The notes under the pieces were generated by a model that worked only from the letters and a program-made list of their open reading frames with translations, had not been told where the DNA came from and made no database searches. From assembly GCF_034180645.1 (NCBI RefSeq), contig NZ_JAXFNY010000021.1, forward strand, positions 62,001 through 126,000: 64,000 nt of DNA, in the 5' to 3' direction. The DNA is from Mobiluncus sp034180645 (GTDB taxonomy: Bacteria > Actinomycetota > Actinomycetes > Actinomycetales > Actinomycetaceae). Positions 35,073-42,705 of the stretch are shown here, piece after piece. The translations under genes and the position numbers were made by a program. Position 1 is the stretch's first letter. Each line of letters opens with the position of its first letter.

Positions 35073-36023
35073 TCACTGTTGCGCCAAGAGAGCAAGCTCG
35101 CGAATCTGGGCGTTAAGGTCGGGCCACAGCGCCTTGTGAACCGGACCGAACTTTTGCGCACCCAGGAACGCGCCTGCCGTCCCGGCCACGCGGTCCACCC
35201 AAATGAACGACCCCGACTGCCCGAAGTGGCCGATGACCTCCGGGTGGAAAGACACCGGCAAATAGTGTGGTGACTTCACGCCGTGCAACTCCACCCCGGT
35301 CGCCCAGAGATTGTCCTTCTGCGGTCCGTATCCCGGCAGCAGTCCGCGCAGTCCGGGATGCTGCGGAGCGCAAAACCCGTCGAGGTCACTCTCGGTAAAG
35401 CCGAGAATCCCCGCCTCGGGACTTAACAGTTCCCCCGCCAGGCGCGCCAAGTCGCTCACCGGGCCCACCGCACCCCACGCCGGAGAGTGCGATAAAACTG
35501 TACCGTTCATTCCGAGAGGTTCCAAGACCATTTCTCGCACCCAGTCCGCCCACGGTTTCCCCACGGCCTTTTCCGCTGTCGCCCCGGCCAATTCGAAGTT
35601 GTAGTTCGAGTAGATTCGCTTGGTAAACGGCGCAATTGCGCGCGCATCGGGACGAGCAATCCCGAACTCTACCCCCAGGCGAGGTTGGTCAGGCGCGGCC
35701 ATCGGCGCATCAAAAGGCAGACCGGAACAGTGCGAGAGCAAGTCCACCAGCTTCACTTCCGGAGCCGCCGGGGAGCCGACCAAGGTATGTAAAGACAGCG
35801 CGGGCGCAGCCAGGGATTGACGCCAAAATGCCACTGCGACCAAGAACTTGGTGACCGACATCCAGGGAAAAGGCCGGTTGAGGTCCGCCGGGTCGGAAGC
35901 GGCTGTCCACACGTAGACATTCCCGCTGGATTGACGCGACAAAACCGCTAAGGCATAAGGAAAGTTAAAACCCCGGCGTGCCGGCAGGTGCGCCACCTCG
36001 AGAGACCCGAATGCTACACTCAT
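35073..36023 (-). CDS. Serine hydrolase of the beta-lactamase/esterase family
   Basis: A 316-residue protein of the class C beta-lactamase-like family. The active-site Ser-x-x-Lys is SVTK near residue 57 (PWMSVTKFLVAVAFW). The second motif is Tyr-Ser-Asn (RIYSNYNFELAG) near 138. A third-motif candidate is HFGQSGSF (His-x-Gly) near 264. No signal peptide is evident, so it is probably cytoplasmic and an esterase or peptidase, not a resistance enzyme. It follows the TetR gene by 24 bp in the same direction, so the two are probably one transcript. Confidence 0.82.
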   Translation of the reverse strand: MSVAFGSLEVAHLPARRGFNFPYALAVLSRQSSGNVYVWTAASDPADLNRPFPWMSVTKFLVAVAFWRQSLAAPALSLHTLVGSPAAPEVKLVDLLSHCSGLPFDAPMAAPDQPRLGVEFGIARPDARAIAPFTKRIYSNYNFELAGATAEKAVGKPWADWVREMVLEPLGMNGTVLSHSPAWGAVGPVSDLARLAGELLSPEAGILGFTESDLDGFCAPQHPGLRGLLPGYGPQKDNLWATGVELHGVKSPHYLPVSFHPEVIGHFGQSGSFIWVDRVAGTAGAFLGAQKFGPVHKALWPDLNAQIRELALLAQQ

Positions 36024-36047
36024 CAGTTTTTGACCGACCGATACAAA

Positions 36048-36698
36048 TTATTGAATCCAGCCGGACTCCCGGTAGTGCAACAGCAGTTCCTCCTGATACT
36101 CAGGCAGGAACACCGAGAGGAAATAACGCGCCAGTTCCTCCGCCGCATCGAATTCCCTGTAATAAAGCCAATGAATCATGATTCCGCTATAGACGGCGGC
36201 GTGAATTTCCGCTAAATGAGTCGGATCCTCGGTGGCGGCGACTTTGCCGTCCTGCTGTAGGCGAGACCAAACCCGCTTTAAAACGCTAAGCAAACGTTCG
36301 GAGCGGCGCATGTAATGATCATGGGCGGGATGAATCTCAGACGAGGCTTCCACCATCATCATGCATTCCACTTCGATAATCATGGGATTTTCGTTCAGGC
36401 GTGAGGTGACCTCTAACAGGGTGTCCAAAACCGGCAACGCGTCTAACTTTTCAAGATTATCCAGGTCAAAACCAACCTGCGTTTCGTAGCGCTGCACCAC
36501 GCTCATTAAGAGAGCCTCTTTGGAGGGAAAGTGGTAGATGACCCCGGGATGCGAAATGCCTACGTGACGGGCGACGTCACGCAGAGACATACCGTGATAA
36601 CCGACCTCAGCGAGTAAATCAACAGCCGCGTCCAGGATTGCTTCACGCCTTGCTAAGCCCGATTGATAGGGGCCGCGCTCCCGTTTTTCCGCAACCAT
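36048..36698 (-). CDS. TetR-family transcriptional regulator
   Basis: A 216-residue repressor. The N-terminal helix-turn-helix is EAILDAAVDLLAEVGYHGMSLRDVARHVGISHPGVIYHFPSKEALL at ~19-64; the rest is the alpha-helical ligand domain. Good GGGAGAGG site before ATG at 36698. A palindrome at 36777-36790 and a related half-site at 36711-36720 suggest self-regulation. It shares an operon with the downstream serine hydrolase, whose substrate or product may be the inducer. Confidence 0.9.
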   Translation of the reverse strand: MVAEKRERGPYQSGLARREAILDAAVDLLAEVGYHGMSLRDVARHVGISHPGVIYHFPSKEALLMSVVQRYETQVGFDLDNLEKLDALPVLDTLLEVTSRLNENPMIIEVECMMMVEASSEIHPAHDHYMRRSERLLSVLKRVWSRLQQDGKVAATEDPTHLAEIHAAVYSGIMIHWLYYREFDAAEELARYFLSVFLPEYQEELLLHYRESGWIQ

Positions 36699-36710
36699 AA
36701 CCTCTCCCGC

Positions 36711-36790
36711 TGGTAAACCAACACTTCAAATAGATATTCCCAGTAAAATGCCAGGAAACTCACATCTAATCCTAACTTACCACCCGGTAA
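36711..36790. promoter_or_regulatory. Candidate TetR operators
   Basis: TTACC-ACCC-GGTAA (36777-36790) is a perfect 5-bp inverted repeat. TGGTAAACCA (36711-36720) repeats the GGTAAA half. Both lie upstream of the TetR gene. Confidence 0.4.
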
Positions 36791-36820
36791 ACTTCCACGT
36801 TTTGAGACGCGGTCTCCAGG

Positions 36821-36878
36821 TAAAAATTACCTCAAGGCGGCGCAAAATCGCATCTGCACCGCCTTGAACAGGTAATTT
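36821..36878 (-). terminator. Terminator of clpB
   Basis: On the minus strand AAATTACCT..CAAGGCGG pairs with CCGCCTTGAGGTAATTT across a loop of about 18 nt (3-nt bulge in one arm) and ends in a T-run. The stem is about 17 bp. Confidence 0.7.
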
Positions 36879-36884
36879 ATCGGA

Positions 36885-39629
36885 TTATTGGGGGTTTTTC
36901 ACCCGCAACTCCAGCCGATATTGATCTGACATTGGTCCTGTCAATTCACTCAGATCCCCAGATTGTATTAAATCGGTGGGGCTGAAATCGGGAATATCCA
37001 CGACCACTGTAGAACCGGGCGCGACATCGCCCGCCAGCAGCTTTTCCGCCAGCTGGTCGCCGATTTCACGCTGTATCAGACGGCGCAGCGGACGCGCTCC
37101 GTAAGTCGGGTCGTAGCCGGTTACCGCCAGCCATGACCGCGCCGCCTCGGTGACCTCGAGGGTCAGCTGCGTTTCCGCCAAGCGCGCCGTCAGCTGGTGA
37201 ATCTGAATGTCGACAATCTGTTCCAGGTCCTCGGTGGAAAGCGCCTCAAACATGATGGTTTCGTCCAGACGATTTAAGAACTCCGGCTTGAAAGCGGCTC
37301 GCACCAAATCCAAGACCTGGCGGCGCGCCTCAGCATGGTCAGCCGCGCGATCCATCAGGAACTGGGACCCCAGATTCGAGGTCAGCACCAGAATCACGTT
37401 GCGGAAATCAACCGTGCGACCCTGGCCGTCAGTCAAACGACCATCGTCCAAGACCTGCAGCAAAATGTCGTACACATCCGGGTGTGCCTTTTCGACCTCA
37501 TCGAGCAGCACCACCCCGTAGGGGCGCCGCCGCACGGCTTCGGTCAGCTGGCCGCCTTCCTCGTAACCGACATAGCCCGGAGGGGCTCCAATCAGGCGCG
37601 CGACCGAGTGCTTCTCACCGTATTCACTCATATCAATGCGGGTCAAAGCCTTTTCGTCGTCAAATAGGAACTCGGCCAGGGCTTTAGCCAGCTCGGTCTT
37701 GCCCACACCGGTGGGGCCGAGGAACAGGAAAGAACCCGTGGGACGATTCGGATCAGACACGCCGGCACGCGCCCGGCGCACCGCGTTCGCCACCGCCCTC
37801 ACCGCGGCCTTTTGCCCGATGAGACGCTGTCCCAGGTATTCCTCCATGTGCAGCAGCTTTTCAGATTCGCCCCGCAGCAGCTTACCGACCGGAATCCCCG
37901 TCCAAGCCGCAACCACTTCCGCGATTTCGGCAGCATCGACTTTCTCGGCAATCATGGGACCGTCCTCAGCTCCATTGACGTCCGCAGAACCCAGTTTTGT
38001 ACTGTCCGTTACAGAATCTGGGGAATCTACGGAGGATTGCCCCGCCGAGCCCTCACTCGGCGAGTCACCTTCCGCGGCCGCAATCTGGGCTTGAATCGCT
38101 GGAATTTCGCCATTTTGCAGACGGCCTGCGTCCTCCCAACGCCCCTCGCGCATGGCTTGTTCCAAAGCCGTATTCAGTTCGTCCAACTTCACACGCAGTT
38201 CACCGACCCGGTTGTGACCGGCCTTTTCGGCTTCCCACCGCAGGTTCAGCCGGTCCAGATGAGCCTGCTTCTCATCCAAGCTGGCCTGCAGTTGCGCCAC
38301 CCGCCCCGCGGTCGCCGGATCGGAGCGATCCGGGTCGGAGGCGTTCAAATAAGACAGTTCCATATTGACCCGCTCAACTTCGCGGCGCAGAGAATCGATT
38401 TCCTCCGGGGAGGAATCCAGTTCCATCCGCAGCCTCGACGCCGCCTCGTCAATCAAGTCGATAGCCTTATCAGGCAGCTGACGCCCGGAAATATAGCGAT
38501 TAGAAAGCTGCGCGGCCGCCACCAATGCCCCGTCCGCGATAGTCACCTTGTGATGGGCTTCATATTTCGGGGCAATGCCGCGCAAAATCGCGACGGTGTC
38601 CTCCACGCTGGGCTCCCCCACGAACACGGTTTGGAACCGGCGTTCCAAAGCCGGATCCTTTTCGATGTGTTCGCGGTATTCGTCCAAAGTTGTGGCCCCC
38701 ACCAGGCGCAACTCACCGCGCGCCAACATGGGTTTCAGCATATTCGAGGCATCCATCGAACCTCCGCTGGCTCCCGCCCCGACCACGGTGTGAAGCTCGT
38801 CAATGAAGGTCACCACTTCGCCCTCGGCGTTCTTAATTTCTTCCAGTACCGCCTTAAGGCGTTCCTCAAACTGGCCACGGTATTGCGCCCCCGCCACCAT
38901 CGCCGCCAAATCGAGGGCAATGAGGTGCTTGTGCTTTAAGGAATCCGGCACATCTCCCGCCACGATACGCTGCGCTAAGCCTTCCACCACGGCGGTTTTA
39001 CCCACGCCGGGTTCCCCGATGAGCACCGGGTTGTTCTTCGTGCGCCGGCTCAATACCTGGATAACGCGTCGAATTTCGGCGTCGCGCCCAATGACCGGGT
39101 CGAGTTTACCGTCCATAGCCCGCTGGGTCAGGTCGTCACCGTATTTTTCCAGCGCCTTAAACGTGGCTTCGGGGTTCGGGGAGGTCACTTTGGCGTCTCC
39201 GCGAACCTTTTTAATGGCTTGGCGCAGTTTTTTGTCGCTCGCTCCCGCATCGCGCAGAATCTTGCCGGCTTTGCCTTCGTTGTCCGCCAACCCCAACAGC
39301 AAGTGTTCGGTAGAAACGTAATCATCGCCCCGCTCTTGGGCTTTCGTGCCAGCCGCACTGATAACATTTAACATAGCCTGGGAAGGCTGCGGTTCCGCCA
39401 CGGATTCGCCGGTCGCTCCCGGCAAAGACACAAGTTCACGGCGCACTTCCCGGCCGATTGCGTCGGCATCGGCCACACTGCTGAGGACCTCGAAAGCAAT
39501 CCCCTCGCGGTCCTCCAGCAACGCAGACAACAGGTGTATCGGTTCCAGCATGGCGTTGCCAGCCGCCCCCGCGGTACGCAGTGCCGTCGCCAGAGCCTCC
39601 TGAGACTTGGTCGTAAATTTTTGGTCCAT
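36885..39629 (-). CDS. clpB: ATP-dependent disaggregase ClpB
   Basis: A 914-residue Hsp100 that, with DnaK, extracts and refolds aggregated proteins. It has an N-terminal double Clp repeat (KFTTKSQEALATA..), NBD1 with Walker A GEPGVGKTA near 205 and VTFIDELHTVVGAG, the coiled-coil M domain (~405-520), NBD2 with Walker A GPTGVGKTE near 645 and VVLLDEVEKAHPDVYD, then a C-terminal D2-small domain. A Ser/Asp-rich insert (about residues 525-560) between the M domain and NBD2 is unusual. I choose ATG 39629 because AAAGGGA lies 10 nt before it; ATG 39638 would abut the site. No HAIR box is visible upstream. Confidence 0.96.
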   Translation of the reverse strand: MDQKFTTKSQEALATALRTAGAAGNAMLEPIHLLSALLEDREGIAFEVLSSVADADAIGREVRRELVSLPGATGESVAEPQPSQAMLNVISAAGTKAQERGDDYVSTEHLLLGLADNEGKAGKILRDAGASDKKLRQAIKKVRGDAKVTSPNPEATFKALEKYGDDLTQRAMDGKLDPVIGRDAEIRRVIQVLSRRTKNNPVLIGEPGVGKTAVVEGLAQRIVAGDVPDSLKHKHLIALDLAAMVAGAQYRGQFEERLKAVLEEIKNAEGEVVTFIDELHTVVGAGASGGSMDASNMLKPMLARGELRLVGATTLDEYREHIEKDPALERRFQTVFVGEPSVEDTVAILRGIAPKYEAHHKVTIADGALVAAAQLSNRYISGRQLPDKAIDLIDEAASRLRMELDSSPEEIDSLRREVERVNMELSYLNASDPDRSDPATAGRVAQLQASLDEKQAHLDRLNLRWEAEKAGHNRVGELRVKLDELNTALEQAMREGRWEDAGRLQNGEIPAIQAQIAAAEGDSPSEGSAGQSSVDSPDSVTDSTKLGSADVNGAEDGPMIAEKVDAAEIAEVVAAWTGIPVGKLLRGESEKLLHMEEYLGQRLIGQKAAVRAVANAVRRARAGVSDPNRPTGSFLFLGPTGVGKTELAKALAEFLFDDEKALTRIDMSEYGEKHSVARLIGAPPGYVGYEEGGQLTEAVRRRPYGVVLLDEVEKAHPDVYDILLQVLDDGRLTDGQGRTVDFRNVILVLTSNLGSQFLMDRAADHAEARRQVLDLVRAAFKPEFLNRLDETIMFEALSTEDLEQIVDIQIHQLTARLAETQLTLEVTEAARSWLAVTGYDPTYGARPLRRLIQREIGDQLAEKLLAGDVAPGSTVVVDIPDFSPTDLIQSGDLSELTGPMSDQYRLELRVKNPQ

Positions 39630-39815
39630 AGATATCATTCCCTTTCGCCATTCGGCACTTATATAAACAGCAGTTGCGGGCGTCGCATTCCGCGATAAAA
39701 AAGTAAAATCTGGGTTTTCACTCTCTGCGTAATTAGGTAAATTCCCTTCCGTGCTCCGGTGAAGTCTGATAGAAAAGAATTACCAATTTCAATTTTTAAA
39801 CAAGAAGGAGTTCTC

Positions 39816-40064
39816 ATGGGTTTGGAAGATTTGACTGGTAAAGCTAAGGACTTGGGCGACAAGGCCAAGGGTATTGCCGCGGATTTGGGCGATAAGGCCA
39901 AAGACGCGGTGGACGCCGCCAAGGACGCGGTAACTTCCGAGGAAAAGACCGACAAGGTTTTGGACGACATTGCCGGCGCTGCCAATAAGGCGACCGGCGG
40001 CAAGTTCGCGGACAAGATTGATGCTGCCCGCAATGCTGCTGATGACAAGTTGGGCGGCAAGTAA
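39816..40064 (+). CDS. MT0933/Rv0909-like small antitoxin-family protein
   Basis: An 82-residue, highly charged, Ala/Lys/Asp-rich helical protein. The pattern GLEDLTGKAKDLGDKAK, repeats of KAKDxxDxAKDA, and the tail KATGGKFADKIDAARNAADDKLGG match the Rv0909/MT0933 antitoxin-like family. The family name comes from one M. tuberculosis pair. No toxin gene adjoins it here, so a toxin-antitoxin role is unproven; a stress-associated CsbD-like role is an alternative. ATG at 39816 has an ideal AAGGAG site. It is divergent from clpB, in the quality-control block. Confidence 0.75.
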   Translation: MGLEDLTGKAKDLGDKAKGIAADLGDKAKDAVDAAKDAVTSEEKTDKVLDDIAGAANKATGGKFADKIDAARNAADDKLGGK

Positions 40065-40084
40065 GGCCTCGAATGTTGGCTTTG

Positions 40085-40138
40085 TAATCCCTGATTAAGA
40101 GGATTATTCCGGGGGACGCTGGGGATACCGGCGCCCCC
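40085..40138. terminator. Hairpins between the MT0933-like gene and hspR
   Basis: TAATCC-N10-GGATTA (40085-40106) is followed by a GC-rich stem, GGGGG(A)CGC at 40111-40119 with 40131-40138. They lie between convergent genes. T-runs are weak on both strands, so efficiency is uncertain. Confidence 0.4.
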
Positions 40139-40194
40139 GCGGTATTTAACCAAAAGTGCGGGATAACCAAGCAAAGCCATTCACTCCCACGCCC

Positions 40195-40758
40195 CTATTG
40201 ACCCCACACCACCAGGGCACCCGACTGGGAGGACATTTCCAGAGGGAAACCGAGTGATTGGGTTTTTTCGGGACGCTGCCCGCGGTTCAGTTTGGTGACT
40301 TCACCGCTGGAGGAGGCGGCAAAGACCCGGTTCTGCCGGTTGGCCGCCAGAGCGAGCGCCGCGTTTTCCGCTTCGAGTTCATCCACGCGCCGTTGCAGAG
40401 CCATGATGCGCCGAACCCCCTCCAGGTTCACACCCTCCCCTTGAGACAAGGTTTGCACCTGGTGAAGCCGAGCCAAGTCCCGCAGCGAGTAGCGCCGCCC
40501 ACCCCCGCCGGTGCGTCCCGGAACCACCAGACCCATCCGGTCATATTGACGCAGGGTCTGCGGGTGGATACTCATCAGTTCGGCGGCCTGAGACACCCGG
40601 AATCGGGGTTTAACCCAAACCTGCTGAGCCTCCACCTCGCTGAGGCCCCCAGCGCCTCGAGCCCCACCGAATTCTTTGGTCAGAATCGTCTCGACCAGCC
40701 GCCGATTGTTGGAATACAGTAGCGACAGAGCCGCGTTCATCTCATCGATTAGGCTCAT
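40195..40758 (-). CDS. hspR: Heat-shock repressor HspR (MerR family)
   Basis: A 187-residue repressor with a MerR helix-turn-helix at ~50-120 (FRVSQAAELMSIHPQTLRQYDRMGLVVPGRTGGGGRRYSLRDLARLHQVQ), followed by a short coiled coil. HspR binds HAIR sites and uses DnaK as co-repressor, so unfolded protein titrating DnaK relieves repression. It is the last gene of the dnaK-grpE-dnaJ-hspR operon, 8 bp after dnaJ. Its ~50-residue N-terminal extension and C-terminal tail are longer than in the shortest family members. Confidence 0.93.
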   Translation of the reverse strand: MSLIDEMNAALSLLYSNNRRLVETILTKEFGGARGAGGLSEVEAQQVWVKPRFRVSQAAELMSIHPQTLRQYDRMGLVVPGRTGGGGRRYSLRDLARLHQVQTLSQGEGVNLEGVRRIMALQRRVDELEAENAALALAANRQNRVFAASSSGEVTKLNRGQRPEKTQSLGFPLEMSSQSGALVVWGQ

Positions 40759-40766
40759 GACACCTC

Positions 40767-41870
40767 CTAAAGCGCGACCTTCCGATCCAACTCGGCACGC
40801 GGATCAGCGCTGCGAGTCGCCGCCGCGAAATCATCGACGGCTTTCTTGGCAGCTCGCGAGAGCTTTTGCGGAACGGCGACCTGCACCGTCAGGCGCAGAC
40901 TCCCCCGGCCTTTCTTCGTGTGCAGGCCATATCCGGGAATACGGATTTCCTCACCCGATTGTGTACCACTCGGTACATTAACTTTGACAGTCGTGCCGTC
41001 CGGCAGCGGCACTTCAATGAGCGCCCCGTTGACGGCCTCCGCAAAGGTAATCGGCAGGGTAAACAGCAAATCCGTCCCGTCCAACTGCAGGAAAGGATGC
41101 GGGGAAACGCTGCAGGTCACCACCAGGTTGCCCGGTTTACCACCGTTGACGCCCGGCTTGCCCTTGCCTTTCAGACGAATCTTTTGCCCGTCCCGAACCC
41201 CCGGAGGAATCCGCACACTAATTACCTCACCGTGCAACTTGAGGCGAATGGTGGCGCCGTTATAAGCCTGTTTAAAGGTCAGCTTCGTGGAAGCCGTGAG
41301 GTCAGCACCGTCTTGCGCGCGGAAGGCGAACTTACGTGCCCCCGCATTGGGCGCCCCGGCACCATAACTAGGCTCAGCCGCGGGCCGGGCTCCTCCCGGA
41401 TAACCGGAAAAACCCTGCCCAAAACCGGTGTAGGACGCACCCGGACCCGCTCCGTCAGCGCTATCCGCGTAGCGGGTGAACGTGTTGAGGATATCGCTCA
41501 AATCCGGCCCGGTTGCACCACCATAAGTGGTACTGCCCCCGCCGTAGCCGCCGGAAAACATCGCCGAAAACACGTCCTCGAAATCGGAGGCGGAACCGTG
41601 ACGGGAACCCCCGGCCCGAAACCGGGGACCGCCAGAGGCCATAGCCCGCAAGGCATCGTACTTCTGACGCTGTTCAGAATCGGAGAGAACCGAGTATGCC
41701 TCACCGATTTCTTTGAATTTTTCCTCGGCAGCTTTATCGCCGGGATTCTGGTCTGGGTGATATTGACGCGCGAGCTTGCGATAGGCCTTTTTCAGGTCTT
41801 TATCCGTCACGCCCTTCGATACTCCCAGGACCGCGTAATAATCCTTATCAATCCAATCATTGGTGCCCAT
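40767..41870 (-). CDS. dnaJ: J-domain co-chaperone DnaJ lacking the zinc finger
   Basis: A 367-residue Hsp40. The J domain occupies residues ~8-75 with HPD in ARQYHPDQNPG, followed by a Gly-rich linker (GGYGGGSTTYGG, then GYPGGARPAAEPSYGAG), then two beta-barrel substrate-binding domains (SVRIPPGVRDGQKIRLKGKG, VNVPSGTQSGEEIRIPGYG). None of the four CxxCxGxG zinc motifs is present, so this is a type II (CbpA-like) protein in the operon position usually held by a zinc-finger DnaJ. It delivers substrates to DnaK and stimulates its ATPase. Confidence 0.93.
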   Translation of the reverse strand: MGTNDWIDKDYYAVLGVSKGVTDKDLKKAYRKLARQYHPDQNPGDKAAEEKFKEIGEAYSVLSDSEQRQKYDALRAMASGGPRFRAGGSRHGSASDFEDVFSAMFSGGYGGGSTTYGGATGPDLSDILNTFTRYADSADGAGPGASYTGFGQGFSGYPGGARPAAEPSYGAGAPNAGARKFAFRAQDGADLTASTKLTFKQAYNGATIRLKLHGEVISVRIPPGVRDGQKIRLKGKGKPGVNGGKPGNLVVTCSVSPHPFLQLDGTDLLFTLPITFAEAVNGALIEVPLPDGTTVKVNVPSGTQSGEEIRIPGYGLHTKKGRGSLRLTVQVAVPQKLSRAAKKAVDDFAAATRSADPRAELDRKVAL

Positions 41871-41904
41871 CGCTTACCCCCTTTCCATTTTCTTGGTTCA
41901 CGAT

Positions 41905-42705
41905 TCACGCCTCAGAAGGTTGGTCGGGAGAGGAGCTTTTCTCAACTCCCACCACCACCATGGCAGCGCGCAGGACCCGTTCACCCATCAGGTAGCCCGG
42001 CTGCGCCACCGCGTCGATGACGTGTTCCCCATCGTCCTCTGAACCCGGTGCCATTTGAATGGCCTGGTGCAGATTTGGATCGAAGGTGTCCCCGACCGCC
42101 CCGTAGCGCTTGACTTTAAACCGGGTCTGTAACGCGGATTCCAATTTCGTCGCCACCGCACCAAATGGACCTTCCAGATCCCCGTGCTGGCGAGCCAAAT
42201 CGATGTCATCCAACACGCCCATCAGGGCATTGACCACCGAGGCAACCCCGGCTTCCTGCTGTTGGGGAATCTCCGCCTTGGTTCGTTTGGCGTAGTTGCT
42301 GTACTCCTGCTGGAGGTTATACAAATCCGCCCGCGCCCGCGCCAAATCGTCCTTGACCTGAGCCAGCTCCTGGTTCAGAACCGCGATGCGGTCCTCTTGA
42401 GCCTGAGCCAGCTCGCTGGTCAGTTCATCCGCTTCGCCCGAGGCGGGTTTGTCGCCCGCCTGAGCTGCCCCCCCGGCCTCGTGACCAGCAGAGTCACCGG
42501 GGGAAGCGTGGCTTGGCGCGGAATGGTCCGCTGCGGATTTCGCCTTCTTGCCTTTCTTGGAGCCCGACTTGGCTTTGGCCTCAGTCTCCGCAGACTTCTG
42601 TGCCTCACTGGCCTTTTCGGCTTCGTGAGCAGCGGCTTTATCGAAGTCCTTTTGGGCTTCGGCATAAGCCTTGCGGGCTTCTTGACTGAGTTTATCTTCG
42701 CTCAC
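41905..42705 (-). CDS. grpE: Nucleotide exchange factor GrpE
   Basis: A 266-residue protein that releases ADP from DnaK. It has a long, charged, low-complexity N-terminus (1-90, rich in Ala, Lys, Glu, Ser), a coiled coil (~92-150), and the conserved beta-wing region LDDIDLARQHGDLEGPFGAV then TFDPNLHQAIQM and GYLMGERVLRAAMVVVG. The start ATG overlaps the dnaK stop by 4 bp (ATGA). Confidence 0.94.
   Translation of the reverse strand: MSEDKLSQEARKAYAEAQKDFDKAAAHEAEKASEAQKSAETEAKAKSGSKKGKKAKSAADHSAPSHASPGDSAGHEAGGAAQAGDKPASGEADELTSELAQAQEDRIAVLNQELAQVKDDLARARADLYNLQQEYSNYAKRTKAEIPQQQEAGVASVVNALMGVLDDIDLARQHGDLEGPFGAVATKLESALQTRFKVKRYGAVGDTFDPNLHQAIQMAPGSEDDGEHVIDAVAQPGYLMGERVLRAAMVVVGVEKSSSPDQPSEA

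Noticed and set aside
39639..39815. Toxin partner for the MT0933-like protein
   Set aside because: Both flanks are accounted for by clpB and hspR; no START/SRPBCC-like or other toxin gene adjoins it.
39659..40180. 173-residue minus-strand frame opposite the MT0933-like gene
   Set aside because: It is low-complexity Ser/Leu/Ala sequence mirroring the repeated Lys-Ala-Lys-Asp codons of the real gene.
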